The notes: generated by a model not told the origin, from the sequence alone. A DNA stretch of 64,000 bases from Pseudomonadota bacterium (GCA_027620075.1 JAQCEY010000003.1:219159-283158), one strand, 5' to 3'; counted from the stretch's first letter, positions 37,834 through 47,145 are shown. Made by a program: numbers and translations.

Positions 37834-38568
37834 TTAGCAGCCTTTAGGATATGGGATAAATACCTGAGCTTGTCCTTTTTTGTTTATGTAGTCTATCCAG
37901 CCAATATTTCCTTCAGGAATGTCTTTTATTTTGATATCGCCATTACATAGCTTTGAAAAGCTTTCATTTTGGTCAACAAGTACTAACATACGGTTATTGT
38001 TCTTATCGATTTCTTTGATATATAGATCGGAACTGCCCGTATAATATCCCGTAGCTTCGTTGTTTGTACTATTGCTATATAAAGGTAAATTATAATATGA
38101 TTGTATGATATTACTATGAGGGTCGTCAAAATAGCTTTTCCATGACACATAGCTATATAAAGTGTTTGGTTTTACCCAGCCATACTGAGTTTCAAGCCAA
38201 CCGTCTTTTTCATTTACCGGTAAAACGGCTGTATCATAATCAATTAATATGGAATTTAGAGGCTTCTTTTCAGACTTTTCGTTATAAATATATATAAAAT
38301 TTTCTGCACTTATTACTCCAATCTTTTCAGAGGAAGTGTTGGGATTTTTATATAAAGTGAGATTTTCAATTTCATTGGAGTTTTGGTTTTTATTGTAGAA
38401 GTCATATAATAAGTATCCGGTACTTAGTTCTATGTTATCATTGCCTAAATCGCTGCTTGAATGTAAATAAGGCGTGTTAGTAATTTCGTTGCCGTATGCG
38501 TTGTTATAAATGCCATTAGCTAATATTGCTATTAGGCATAGTTTAAATATGCTTTTAGATATTCTCAT
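37834..38568 (-). CDS. Exported protein with SH3-like segments, unknown function
   Basis: 244 residues with a signal peptide (about residues 1-26, ending NAYG). The segment NLTLYKNPNTSSEKIGVI followed by DGWLETQYGWVKPNTLYSYVSW resembles bacterial SH3 (SH3b) domains that bind cell wall. A second possible copy (LPLYSNSTNN...GYYTGSSDLYI...GNIGWIDY) follows. One cysteine lies at the C-terminus. It lies 5 bases after the O-methyltransferase gene and is probably co-transcribed with it. No family name is certain. Confidence 0.65.
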   Translation of the reverse strand: MRISKSIFKLCLIAILANGIYNNAYGNEITNTPYLHSSSDLGNDNIELSTGYLLYDFYNKNQNSNEIENLTLYKNPNTSSEKIGVISAENFIYIYNEKSEKKPLNSILIDYDTAVLPVNEKDGWLETQYGWVKPNTLYSYVSWKSYFDDPHSNIIQSYYNLPLYSNSTNNEATGYYTGSSDLYIKEIDKNNNRMLVLVDQNESFSKLCNGDIKIKDIPEGNIGWIDYINKKGQAQVFIPYPKGC

Positions 38569-38573
38569 GATTT

Positions 38574-39236
38574 TTAAAATTCCTTCACTGCAACAGTCAT
38601 TCCTTCAGTTGTGGGTATCATAATCGAACTGTATTTTTCAATATTTGCAAGGCGGCTATTAAATTCTTGCATTATTTTTATGGTTTCCTCCGGCTGATTG
38701 CGTACGTTGTCACCATATACAGAGCCGAACAGGAACGTATTATCGCCAATTATCAAGCCGCCTTTTCTTACGTTGCGTTCCGCCCAGTCAAGGTAATTAC
38801 AGTAATTAGCTTTATCGGCATCAATAAATACCATATCAAACTGTCCGTGAGAGGATATTTTATCAAGGTTTGATAAAGCCTCACCATCAATTACGGTGAT
38901 TTTATCTGCAACATTGCATTTTTCAAAGTTCCGAGTGCATATACCGGCTCGTTCCTTGCTTTTTTCCAGTGCGTAAAGCTTGCCTCCTTCAGGCAATGCC
39001 CTTGCCAGCCAGATGCTAGAATATCCGTTCAAAACACCAATCTCAACAATTTTTTGTGCATTTATCATTCTTGCCAGAGTGAATAGAGTTTTGCCTTCGT
39101 CAGCACCTATTTGCATACGCTTTTCATTGTCGGGCAGGTTGCAGCCGACACTTGCAAGTGCTTCATCGGTTTGTGCAAAAACCTCCCTTATATAATCTAT
39201 GCGTCTTGAATCGACTTCTATTCTTGAATTTAGCAT
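38574..39236 (-). CDS. SAM-dependent O-methyltransferase (caffeoyl-CoA family-like)
   Basis: 220 residues, one Rossmann domain. Motifs: EIGVLNGYSSIWLARALPEGGKL (SAM binding), IDGEALSNL and MVFIDADKANYCNYLDWAERNVRKGGLIIGDN, the metal and substrate side of the catechol/caffeoyl-CoA O-methyltransferase family. Substrate unknown. GGAAATAAA precedes the ATG at 39236. It lies between flhA and the SH3-like gene on the same strand, 13 bases after flhA. Confidence 0.9.
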   Translation of the reverse strand: MLNSRIEVDSRRIDYIREVFAQTDEALASVGCNLPDNEKRMQIGADEGKTLFTLARMINAQKIVEIGVLNGYSSIWLARALPEGGKLYALEKSKERAGICTRNFEKCNVADKITVIDGEALSNLDKISSHGQFDMVFIDADKANYCNYLDWAERNVRKGGLIIGDNTFLFGSVYGDNVRNQPEETIKIMQEFNSRLANIEKYSSIMIPTTEGMTVAVKEF

Positions 39237-39249
39237 TTTATTTCCTTTA

Positions 39250-41358
39250 CTATATCTGCCCCAGAGTTTTTATCTTTACCTTAGGGTGAATTTCATTTTG
39301 TGATAATACCACTGTAGAAGGGCGGAAACGTTCAACTACCGAGCGTACATACGGTCTGATTGACGGATTTACCAATAAAACGGGGCTTTCACCACGCATT
39401 TCATGCTGATTAAAGGCACGCTTCACGTTTGTGATGAACTCTTGTAATTTTGAAGGAGGAATAGAAAGCTGTCTGTCTTCGCCTTCACCCAGTCCTTCGG
39501 TGAACATTTTTTCCCAAAGTGAGGATAGTGCCAGAAGCTCAATCACATTATCGTCATTAACATTGTCAAAGCTTATCTGACGTGATAAACGCCCCCTTAC
39601 ATATTCGGTAATCAGGGTAACGCTCTTGGTAGATGCCGAAACTTCCGATATTGCCTCTAATATGGTAGGTAGGTCACGGATAGACACCCTCTCGGAAAGC
39701 AGGTTTTGTAATACACGCTGAACACCTCCGACAGACATTTTTTCAGGAACCGTTTCATCGACTAGTTTCTTATGCTCTTCGCCCAAGCCGTCAAGTAATT
39801 TCTGTGTTTCGCTATAAGATAATAGTTCGTTGATATTGTCTTTTGCTATTTCGGTAAGGTGGGTGGTAATCACCGTAGGAGGGTCAACAACGGTGTAGTT
39901 TCTAAATAATGCATCCTCACGTGAAGACTCTCCGACCCATTTTGCAGGAAGCCCGAAAGTCGGTTCTTTGGTTTCTTCACCCGGAATATTTATTTTCTGC
40001 CCTCTTGGATCCATTACAAGCAACATGTCGGGGCGAACCATTCCCCTGCCGCATTCAATATCCTTTATCCTGATAACATATTCGTGGTTTTGGAGTTGCA
40101 TATTATCCTGAATCCTGACAGACGGCATAACAAAGCCCATATCCTTTGCCATCTGCTTCCTTAAAGCCTTTATCTGGTCAGGCAGTTTATTGCCTTTTTC
40201 ATAATTAATAAGAGGCAACAAACCGTAACCAAGCTCAAGTTTTATGTTCTCCAGTTGCAGGACGTTGGCAATAGGTTCTTCTTCAACGGCTTTTTGCTGC
40301 TCTTTTGCTTTTTCCTGTTTGGACTCTTCTTTTTTCACTTCCTCGTTCTGTTTGCCTTTTGCATATACGTTCCATGCGATGCCGCCAACCGAAGCCGAGA
40401 TGAACAGGAACGGTACGGCAGGTATGGCAGGCATAAAAGCCATTAATGCCATAATAAAGCTGACAAGCCCTAGTGCTTGCGGGTGAGTTCCCAACTGCTT
40501 GAATATAGCTTTATCGGTTGAACCCCTTACTCCCGATTTAGAAACCAGTAAACCTGCCGAGGTGGAAACTATTAAAGCCGGTATCTGCGATACCAGACCG
40601 TCGCCGATAGTAAGTATAGTATATGATTCGATAGCCTGCGAAAAGCTAAGGTCACGCTGTACTATCCCGATTATCATACCGCCTATCAGGTTAATGAAAG
40701 TTATAAGCAATCCGGCAATGGCATCGCCACGCACGAATTTACTTGCACCGTCCATTGCTCCGAAGAATGTGCTTTCGTCCTCCAGTTCCTTGCGTCGTCT
40801 TTTCGCCTCGTCCTCATTTATAAGACCTGCCGATAAATCCGCATCAATAGCCATTTGCTTTCCGGGCATGGCATCTAAAGAAAAGCGTGCTGCAACTTCC
40901 GCAATACGTCCCGAACCTTTGGTTATAACTATAAAGTTAATGATAGTCAGGATACCGAATACTATAGCCCCGATAACTACCGAACCTGCCATTACAAAAC
41001 CACCGAACGCCTCAATCACATGACCGGCGGAGGAGGGGCCTTCATGACCGTTTGCCAGTATAAGGCGGGTAGATGCTATATTGAGTGACAGGCGGAACAT
41101 TGCCGCAACAAGCAATATAGTAGGGAAGGAACTAAAATCCAGTGCCTTATCAATAAATAACACCGTCATCAGTATCATAACTCCGAAAGTTATAGATACC
41201 CCCAGTAAAAGGTCTAACATGAAAGTGGGAACGGGAACAAGCAGGACAACCAGAATACCTATTATGCCCAACGCAAACATAATATCGGTATGCCGCATTA
41301 TCTTATCCATTCCAAAGGGAAGGGAAGACACCTGTTTTGCTGCTACATCTTCTGCCAT
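39250..41358 (-). CDS. flhA: Flagellar export protein FlhA
   Basis: 702 residues, normal length. Eight membrane helices in the first about 330 residues, then a large cytoplasmic domain that docks export chaperones. The FHIPEP-type signature AAMFRLSLNIASTRLIL, and the ion-path region with GRIAEVAARFSLDAMPGKQMAIDADL, are seen. The C-domain contains LLSYSETQKLLDGL and LLVNPSIRPYVRSVVERFRP. Choice of FlhA over the injectisome paralogue (SctV) rests on the overall motif match. No other flagellar gene is in the window, so flagellar genes must be dispersed. Confidence 0.93.
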   Translation of the reverse strand: MAEDVAAKQVSSLPFGMDKIMRHTDIMFALGIIGILVVLLVPVPTFMLDLLLGVSITFGVMILMTVLFIDKALDFSSFPTILLVAAMFRLSLNIASTRLILANGHEGPSSAGHVIEAFGGFVMAGSVVIGAIVFGILTIINFIVITKGSGRIAEVAARFSLDAMPGKQMAIDADLSAGLINEDEAKRRRKELEDESTFFGAMDGASKFVRGDAIAGLLITFINLIGGMIIGIVQRDLSFSQAIESYTILTIGDGLVSQIPALIVSTSAGLLVSKSGVRGSTDKAIFKQLGTHPQALGLVSFIMALMAFMPAIPAVPFLFISASVGGIAWNVYAKGKQNEEVKKEESKQEKAKEQQKAVEEEPIANVLQLENIKLELGYGLLPLINYEKGNKLPDQIKALRKQMAKDMGFVMPSVRIQDNMQLQNHEYVIRIKDIECGRGMVRPDMLLVMDPRGQKINIPGEETKEPTFGLPAKWVGESSREDALFRNYTVVDPPTVITTHLTEIAKDNINELLSYSETQKLLDGLGEEHKKLVDETVPEKMSVGGVQRVLQNLLSERVSIRDLPTILEAISEVSASTKSVTLITEYVRGRLSRQISFDNVNDDNVIELLALSSLWEKMFTEGLGEGEDRQLSIPPSKLQEFITNVKRAFNQHEMRGESPVLLVNPSIRPYVRSVVERFRPSTVVLSQNEIHPKVKIKTLGQI

Positions 41359-41692
41359 AGGTAGTAAGCTTAAATATTTAGCTATAAAAAGTTAAAACAA
41401 ATTTTAGCTCCTACCTGGTGCAAGTAATTAAATGTAGTATATATATCTACGAATAACAACTATATTTAGTTTTTTTCCACAGATTTTATAGTCACTTTGA
41501 ATTTAATTTACGTATTAAAAAAGTTTCCTAACTTTTTAAAATATGGATTCCACTATAATTTGTTTTACTAAACAAATTCGTGGAATGACAAATGTAAGTA
41601 ATTAAAATCAAATTTAATATCGCTGCATAAAAAAAGAGAGGACTTAAACCCTCTCTTTGGTAAAATATTTTGCATATATTACGGGTTTATCC
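41359..41692. other. Gap upstream of flhA with a palindromic repeat remnant
   Basis: Bases 41544-41590 form an imperfect hairpin (ATTCCAC...AATTTG against CAAATTCGTGGAAT) followed by GACA, which looks like half of a dispersed palindromic repeat. The terminator of the small gene at 41693 occupies 41631-41658. The remainder is AT-rich; no ORF seen. Confidence 0.5.
41631..41658 (-). terminator. Rho-independent terminator of the 41693 gene
   Basis: AAAGAGAGG (41633-41641 complement) pairs with CCTCTCTTT (41650-41658) around an 8-base loop; on the minus strand the stem is followed by a T run. Confidence 0.82.
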
Positions 41693-41911
41693 TTAAAGGG
41701 ATAATTCCTGTGAAGCGTTCTCACGCTCGTCTTCAATGCTACTTCTGAAGTCCGCTGTCGTAGCACCTGATAAAATAGCAGCTACAGTTAGCGAGTTAGA
41801 AATGTTCTCTGAATTTGAACCGGTTATCGAATTTGAGCGTATGCTGCTTCCGTGACGGAAGTCTACACCTGAACTAGGGTCTTTTCTTTGTCTTAAATCA
41901 TTATCGGACAT
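41693..41911 (-). CDS. Small protein of unknown function
   Basis: 72 residues, hydrophilic, Ser/Arg/Asn-rich (MSDNDLRQRKDPSSGVDFRHG...). No recognised domain. It is supported as a gene by AAAGGAGT at a good distance before the ATG at 41911 and by its own terminator at 41631-41658. Composition suggests a disordered protein. Confidence 0.65.
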   Translation of the reverse strand: MSDNDLRQRKDPSSGVDFRHGSSIRSNSITGSNSENISNSLTVAAILSGATTADFRSSIEDERENASQELSL

Positions 41912-42001
41912 AAATTATACTCCTTTTGAATTTTAATGTGTTATCCGAAGTTGTTAATACTATATATGACTATTTTTGTCAACTATTTATAGGTGTATAA
42001 A

Positions 42002-42025
42002 AAAGGGAGGCTAATGCCTCCCTTT
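42002..42025 (-). terminator. Rho-independent terminator of the 42051 gene
   Basis: AAAGGGAGGC and GCCTCCCTTT pair in a 10-bp stem with a TAAT-type loop; a T run follows on the minus strand. Confidence 0.88.
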
Positions 42026-42050
42026 GAAATTATTTGTTCTTTCATAATAA

Positions 42051-42266
42051 TTATAGACGACCTGCACCGGCTGCTATTGAAGCAGCTTTGGATTCGTTAA
42101 CCTGTTCTGCCTTTGTGCGGTTTTCTTTGGCAGCCCTTTCGGCAACTATGCGTCTGGCGATACCGGTTCTTTCAGGTTGTTGTTCGCTTTCTTCTTTAGA
42201 CTCTCTAGCCTTTTGTTCTATTACTTCTTCTTTTTGTCCTAATCCTTCGGTAACATTTAAAGCCAT
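42051..42266 (-). CDS. Small charged protein of unknown function
   Basis: 71 residues from ATG 42266, chosen because GAGGAG lies ideally upstream (42274-42279); an ATG at 42281 would lie before this site. The chain is Glu/Lys/Ala-rich and helical, probably coiled (EEVIEQKARESKEESEQ). A strong terminator follows. No family recognised. Confidence 0.68.
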   Translation of the reverse strand: MALNVTEGLGQKEEVIEQKARESKEESEQQPERTGIARRIVAERAAKENRTKAEQVNESKAASIAAGAGRL

Positions 42267-42389
42267 ATTCTGTCTCCTCATATGTATTTTATCAAATTAA
42301 AATTATGCATGTATGATGACCTGAAATTTTAAAATTATTTCAGAATCAGTAGTACCATAATAGGCTTTTATTAAGGATATTTTACAAAA

Positions 42390-42677
42390 TCAATTTTTTG
42401 TTTTGTTACTATATTCATCTTTTGTCAGTGCCGTAACGGAAAGTGCGTGTATCCTGTCCTCAATTTCCTGCCCGAGTATTTTATATATCGTTTTATGCCT
42501 TGCCACCTTGCTTTTTCCGATGAAATCATCAGTTACAACTTCTATCTTAAAATGAGTTTCCCCACCTTCAATATATCCTGCATGCCCTTGGTGCTTGTGG
42601 GACTCATCTTCTACTTTTAGTTTGAAAATCGACAATTGTTCATTTAATTTTCGGTTTATCCTATCAAAAATAGTCAT
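42390..42677 (-). CDS. bolA: BolA family protein
   Basis: 95 residues from ATG 42677, set by a perfect AGGAGG 7-12 bases upstream; the longer frame to 42719 is rejected. BolA proteins bind monothiol glutaredoxins with a [2Fe-2S] cluster and affect iron handling and cell shape. Motifs: DESHKHQGHAGY, ETHFKIEVVTDDFIGKSKVARHKTIYKIL and EIEDRIHALSVTALTKDEY. The invariant His in SHKHxGH and the RH pair are present. Confidence 0.93.
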   Translation of the reverse strand: MTIFDRINRKLNEQLSIFKLKVEDESHKHQGHAGYIEGGETHFKIEVVTDDFIGKSKVARHKTIYKILGQEIEDRIHALSVTALTKDEYSNKTKN

Positions 42678-42929
42678 AAAAAACCTCCTTCGGTGTTGCA
42701 AAAATGTTTCAATTTGCAACCGAGTGTGTTATATTAGTGTACCAAAAGTATTATTTGGGAAGTTTATTATATTAATATATTTTAAAAAAACTAATAATAT
42801 TACAATTATTTTGCTTGATAAACCTTGAGTTTATTGCTATCTACGGGTGCAAATGAAAAAATGGCACATAAGTTGCACATATAAACGATAGCAAATAATG
42901 CTAAAAAGGATTACATACGGGAGATTAAA

Positions 42930-43298
42930 ATGGCAAGAAAAAATGAATTTACAGAGAAGATTGATACGTATATCGGTATGAAAATACATGAACTGCGGAT
43001 TTCTATGGGTTTGTCCCGTCAGCAGTTAGCTGACAAAATAGGTGTAACACACCAACAATTACAAAAATATGAAAAAGGTACTAACCGTATCTCCGCAGGA
43101 AGATTGGCAGCTATAGCAAAAGCTTTGAATAAACCTGTGGCTTTTTTCTTTGAAGGTGTGGAAGACGATAACGGCGATATGCTGCCAAGTCAGCACCAAA
43201 GAATGTGTATTGAGGTTTCACGTAACTTTTTACGTATTAAAAACCCAATGCACCAAAATGCTATCAACCTTTTAGTTCGCACATTATCAGAGAACTAA
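42930..43298 (+). CDS. XRE-family helix-turn-helix regulator
   Basis: 122 residues. The N-terminal HTH_3 domain (IHELRISMGLSRQQLADKIGVTHQQLQKYEKGTNRISAGRLAAIAKALNKPVAFFFEG) is of the Cro/C1 type common in alphaproteobacteria, with a short C-terminal tail. Likely a DNA-binding transcription regulator; targets unknown. A GGGAGAT ribosome site precedes ATG 42930. Confidence 0.9.
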   Translation: MARKNEFTEKIDTYIGMKIHELRISMGLSRQQLADKIGVTHQQLQKYEKGTNRISAGRLAAIAKALNKPVAFFFEGVEDDNGDMLPSQHQRMCIEVSRNFLRIKNPMHQNAINLLVRTLSEN

Positions 43299-43378
43299 TT
43301 AAATATAGTATTTTTATTTTAGAGCTTTTATATTTATATAGGAGTTTTTTAAAATTTAATACTATATAAGTTATAGTT

Positions 43379-44344
43379 ATGAAAGCAGTCGAGGTAGCGG
43401 GGGATAGCGTCCCTTTAAAGATAGGTAGTCGTGAAATTCCCGCTCCGAAACTCGGTCAGGTACTTATAGAAGTATGTGCCGCAGGTGTAAACCGAGCCGA
43501 CATACTGCAAAGAAACGGCAAGTATCCTCCGCCTATAGGGGCTTCCGATATATTGGGGCTTGAAGTTTCGGGAATAATCATAGAAACGGGTGAAAACGTA
43601 TCGTCTTTTAAAGAAGGCGATAAGGTTATGGCTTTGCTTGAAGGCGGCGGATATGCAAGCCATGTGATAGCAAATGAAGCCTGTATCCTGCCGATACCTC
43701 TCAATACAGACTATGTACAGGCGGCATCTTTGCCTGAGGCATTATTTACGGCATGGAGCAATTTATTTACATACGCCGATATGAAAAGAGGGGAAACCCT
43801 GCTTTTTCACGGCGGAACTAGCGGTATAGGTGTAATTGCTCTGCAGATGGCAAATCGGTTCGGGATAAAATCTATCGCAACGGCAGGCTCAAGGAAAAAA
43901 TGTGATTTTCTGGAGATTCTTGGCGTTGAAAACGCAATTAACTATAAAGAACAGGATTTTGTCGAAATCGTAAAAGGTCTGGGCGGGGCAGATGTGGTGA
44001 TTGATATGGTAGGCGGTGATTATTGGTCGAAAAACCTGAAAGTGCTAAAAGAAGAAGGTCGCCTGATATCCATAGCCATGATGGGCGGAGCTAAAGCCGA
44101 GGTTAATTTTGTTCCGTTACTGATAAAAAACCTTTCCGTAAAGGGTACTACTTTGCGTAATAAGCCTTTAGCATTCAAAAGGAAAATAAGGGACGAACTC
44201 ATCGAATATGTTATGCCCATGATAGAAAACGGTGATATAAGACCGGTTATAGATACCGTATTTGAACTCGATGATGTGCAAAAAGCCCATAATCTAATGG
44301 AAACATCTGAGCATATAGGCAAAATTGTCTTGAAAATTGATTAA
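43379..44344 (+). CDS. NAD(P)H quinone oxidoreductase, zinc-free MDR family
   Basis: 321 residues. Medium-chain dehydrogenase/reductase without the structural zinc cysteines. N-terminal GroES-like domain: AAGVNRADILQRNGKYPPP; cofactor fold: LFHGGTSGIGVIALQMANRFG near residue 143. The C-terminal part ends with HIGKIVLKI. It resembles the PIG3/QOR group that reduces quinones with NADPH. Alone between the XRE regulator and the DUF1013 gene. Confidence 0.9.
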   Translation: MKAVEVAGDSVPLKIGSREIPAPKLGQVLIEVCAAGVNRADILQRNGKYPPPIGASDILGLEVSGIIIETGENVSSFKEGDKVMALLEGGGYASHVIANEACILPIPLNTDYVQAASLPEALFTAWSNLFTYADMKRGETLLFHGGTSGIGVIALQMANRFGIKSIATAGSRKKCDFLEILGVENAINYKEQDFVEIVKGLGGADVVIDMVGGDYWSKNLKVLKEEGRLISIAMMGGAKAEVNFVPLLIKNLSVKGTTLRNKPLAFKRKIRDELIEYVMPMIENGDIRPVIDTVFELDDVQKAHNLMETSEHIGKIVLKID

Positions 44345-44406
44345 ACAGCCTGTATAAGAAGTTTTTCCCCAATAGGATTGTTTTAATTTTTAAATCGGAG
44401 AAAACG

Positions 44407-44955
44407 ATGACATTGCCCTTATTGCCGAAAGCGACCGCAGTTTGGTTGGTTGATAATACAGCTTTATCTTTTGGACAAATTGCCGAATTTTGCGGTATGC
44501 ACCCTTTGGAAGTACAGGGAATTGCAGATGGCGAAGTAGCGTCCGGCATCATCGGTAAAGACCCGATAGTATCACACCAGCTTACCCGTGAGGAAATAGA
44601 GCGTTGTGAGAAAGACCCTAAAGCAAAGCTTAAATTACAAGCCGATACCGAAAAATATCTCAAAAAAGAAAAGAACAAGAAGAAAAGCAGATATACACCT
44701 GTTGCCAGAAGACAGGATAAACCCGACGCTATTGCGTGGATATTAAAACACTGCCCTGAGGCAACAGACTCGCAGATAACAAAGCTTATCGGTACTACCA
44801 AGAAAACTATCGAGGCAATCCGTACAAAATCGCACTGGAATTATGCGAACCTGACTCCGAGAGACCCTGTTTTATTGGGATTATGTTCACAAAGAGACCT
44901 TGATGTTTTGTTAAGGGTAGTGAATGAAGCTAAGGAAAAAAAGAATTCCGCTTAA
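44407..44955 (+). CDS. DUF1013 / TrcR-like transcriptional regulator
   Basis: 182 residues. Nearly full-length match to the alphaproteobacterial DUF1013 family, known as the cell-cycle regulator TrcR in part of the group: PKATAVWLVDNTALSFGQIAEFCGMHPLEVQGIADGEVA at the N-terminus, a Lys-rich centre, and DKPDAIAWILKHCPEATDSQITKLIGTTKKTIEAIR with a helix-turn-helix. CGGAG sits 8 bases before the ATG. This is one of the stronger alphaproteobacterial markers in the window. Confidence 0.9.
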   Translation: MTLPLLPKATAVWLVDNTALSFGQIAEFCGMHPLEVQGIADGEVASGIIGKDPIVSHQLTREEIERCEKDPKAKLKLQADTEKYLKKEKNKKKSRYTPVARRQDKPDAIAWILKHCPEATDSQITKLIGTTKKTIEAIRTKSHWNYANLTPRDPVLLGLCSQRDLDVLLRVVNEAKEKKNSA

Positions 44956-45001
44956 GTTCATGACCGTTATACAATCTATAGATTCCCCGATTTATAGTAT
45001 G

Positions 45002-45122
45002 TTAACTTTTCAAAAAGCATTGTCATACCTGCCTTGTTCGGGTATCTCTATAAAATTAAATAAAATCTCCCTATAATTTGCTTTACAAATGCACAGGGAT
45101 GACAGCATTGTTGAAAAGTTAA
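45002..45122. repeat. Palindromic repeat element with terminal inverted repeats
   Basis: TTAACTTTTCAA (45002-45013) is exactly complementary to TTGAAAAGTTAA (45111-45122), and the similarity continues inward. The interior contains TGTCATACCTGCC and AGGGATGACAGC halves, so it resembles the element at 2332-2472 in build but not in terminal sequence. No ORF. Non-autonomous repeat in the DUF1013-pilin gap. Confidence 0.7.
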
Positions 45123-45256
45123 TGTGCTTAAATCGGATAATGACAGGGGAAAAACAAGATATTTAAACAAGTTTTGTATGACATTTTAATAAATCGTTAA
45201 TAAAAAAAGCCTATAATTTTTTATATTGTTAACCATAGATTTTTTTGGACAAATAC

Positions 45257-46096
45257 ATGCATGTTTATAATTCTAAGAGTCAAGAGTCAAGAGTCAAGAG
45301 TCAAGGGTCAAGGGTCAAGGGTCAAGGGTCAAGGGTCAAGGGTCAAGGGTCAAGACCTGAGAAAGGCTTTACTCTGATTGAGCTATCTATAGTTATTGTA
45401 ATTATAGGGCTTATTGTTGCGGGAGTCGTTGGTGGGCAGGCTTTGGTTGAGCAGGCTAAATTAAGGCAACAAATAGCCGATCTCAAAAAATATGAAATTG
45501 CAGTAAATACTTTTAAACTTGAATACAATTCAATTCCCGGTGATTTCATAAACGCAAATTCTTATTGGGGAGTAGCCGGTGGAGACGGGAACGGTAGAAT
45601 GAGTAACTATGTTGCTGATATGTCTGATCCTAACCTTGAAGGGATTAAGTTTTTTTACCATTTATCATTAGCAGGATTATTAACTGAATCGTATAACGGC
45701 ACATGGGAATTAGGTGTTGGTTACCCAAGTTTAAAAATTGCACCTTCAAAAGGACTTCTTGCAGGGGGAGGAATCGAAGGATGTTGTGCATCTGCTCACC
45801 AATTAAGTGTAGCATCAGCAACAAAGTTGCGTAAATTAGGCTTGTATATGGAGGTCTCAAATCCTGATTTAGTAGGGGGAGGGTTTAATGATCAAGTGGG
45901 TGTTTTAACACCTAGGGTAGCTTCTAATATTGATACAAAAATTGACGATGGAGTTGCAAGAACCGGAAAATTTGAATCTTATAGAGTTCTTCCAAATGGT
46001 GCTCCTTTATTAGATTGTCTTACAGGTGATGAAGGTGATTATGATTTAACGGGGAATACAGCCGGATGTATGAGCGGTTATATTATTTTTGATTAA
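45257..46096 (+). CDS. Type IV pilin-like protein with repeat-encoded leader
   Basis: About 279 residues from ATG 45257; an in-frame TTG at 45245 is possible. The leader (VYNSKSQESRVKSQGSRVKG...) is encoded by eleven heptanucleotide repeats and runs straight into KGFTLIELSIVIVIIGLIVAGVVGGQAL, the prepilin motif. No start codon exists in this frame between the repeat and the pilin core, so translation must cross the repeat. The head includes FKLEYNSIPGDFINA, FYHLSLAGLLTESYNGTW and a Cys pair, related to the adhesin at 34401. Copy-number change in a 7-base unit would shift the frame. The head has one obvious disulfide candidate, CC plus C at the end. Confidence 0.85.
   Translation: MHVYNSKSQESRVKSQGSRVKGQGSRVKGQGSRPEKGFTLIELSIVIVIIGLIVAGVVGGQALVEQAKLRQQIADLKKYEIAVNTFKLEYNSIPGDFINANSYWGVAGGDGNGRMSNYVADMSDPNLEGIKFFYHLSLAGLLTESYNGTWELGVGYPSLKIAPSKGLLAGGGIEGCCASAHQLSVASATKLRKLGLYMEVSNPDLVGGGFNDQVGVLTPRVASNIDTKIDDGVARTGKFESYRVLPNGAPLLDCLTGDEGDYDLTGNTAGCMSGYIIFD
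45275..45351 (+). repeat. Heptanucleotide tandem repeat inside the pilin leader
   Basis: Four copies of AAGAGTC (45275-45302) are followed by seven of AAGGGTC (45303-45351), 77 bases without interruption. Because 7 is not a multiple of 3, each gained or lost copy changes the reading frame; three copies restore it. Simple repeats of this type change by slipped-strand pairing. Confidence 0.95.
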
Positions 46097-46173
46097 TCCT
46101 GCCCACAAAACTGTTGGAATTCCAAGGTAAGTCAGGCTCTTGTTCGAAGCATACGGATTGTACGATTAAAGAT

Positions 46174-47145
46174 TTAAAACCATTTTAATTTTTTAAATAT
46201 AGCAACCTGAGTGATAACCAATGCTAATAGCATTCCCGAAAACATCATAAATGCCGAGTTGTTTTCCGCACCCGGTATGCCTCCGACATTGATACCCAAC
46301 AAACCGGTTAAAAATCCTAAAGGAAGGAAAATAGCCGCAATTACAGACAAAACATACATATTCTTGTTAAGCCTGTCCGACAGGATATTAGCCAGTTCGT
46401 CTTTTACTATCTGCGCACGTTCACGTATTGCGTCCAAATCTTCCACATAACGGGTTATGTGGTTATATGATTCCTGTAAATGCCTTTTGTCGGTATCGTT
46501 TAGCCAGTTAACGTCGCTCATACGCAACTGACCGACAGCGTCACGTTGCGGAGCCATATAGCGACGAAATACTATAGCTTTTTTGCGAACGTCAATTATT
46601 GACCCGCGTAATGCCGCATCGGCATTTTCTAAAACTTTCTCTTCAATATCATCGGTAGAATCGTCAAGTTCCGTTAAAACAGGTTCCATTCTTTCAAATA
46701 AGCGTGCAACCAGCATACATATAAAATGACCGGCATCTTTTGGTCCTTTTCCGGCTTTTATCTTTTCTTCAATGTCTAAAACCGCTTTAAGCTTACGTTT
46801 CCTGACAGATATAATACGGTGTTTGTCTATCCATAGGCGGATAGACACCATATCTTCGGGGTCGGAGTTTTCATTCAGGTTAACTCCTCGTAAGATAAGT
46901 ATAACCCCGTCATCTATCTGCGTCATGCGAGGTCTTGTCTCTTCGGCAAGTAACGCTTCGATAGTGAGGCTGTCAAGGTATGATACCTCTTTTTTTATCC
47001 ATTGTCTGGTTTCAGGCTGATTTGCGTCAAGATGAACCCATGACAGCTTTTTACTTTTTGTTTCCGCTACTATGTTCTCACCCGTAATGGGAGTAGCACC
47101 GCCCTTACCGTCAAAGCTATAAGCAAAAATAATGTTATCGTCCAT
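46174..47145 (-). CDS. CorA-superfamily divalent cation transporter, ZntB-like
   Basis: About 323 residues from ATG 47145, with GGTAAGG upstream; the frame to 47208 is a less likely extension. Large N-terminal cytoplasmic funnel domain, long helix, then two C-terminal membrane helices. The pore signature is GINVGGIPG, where classic CorA has GMN; this variant is typical of ZntB zinc transporters. The ion is therefore more likely Zn2+ than Mg2+. Confidence 0.9.
   Translation of the reverse strand: MDDNIIFAYSFDGKGGATPITGENIVAETKSKKLSWVHLDANQPETRQWIKKEVSYLDSLTIEALLAEETRPRMTQIDDGVILILRGVNLNENSDPEDMVSIRLWIDKHRIISVRKRKLKAVLDIEEKIKAGKGPKDAGHFICMLVARLFERMEPVLTELDDSTDDIEEKVLENADAALRGSIIDVRKKAIVFRRYMAPQRDAVGQLRMSDVNWLNDTDKRHLQESYNHITRYVEDLDAIRERAQIVKDELANILSDRLNKNMYVLSVIAAIFLPLGFLTGLLGINVGGIPGAENNSAFMMFSGMLLALVITQVAIFKKLKWF

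Noticed and set aside
40499-41023. 174-residue plus-strand frame inside flhA
   Set aside because: Antisense to the membrane part of flhA; no independent evidence.
45275-45351. CRISPR-like array
   Set aside because: Units are seven bases with no spacers; a simple tandem repeat.
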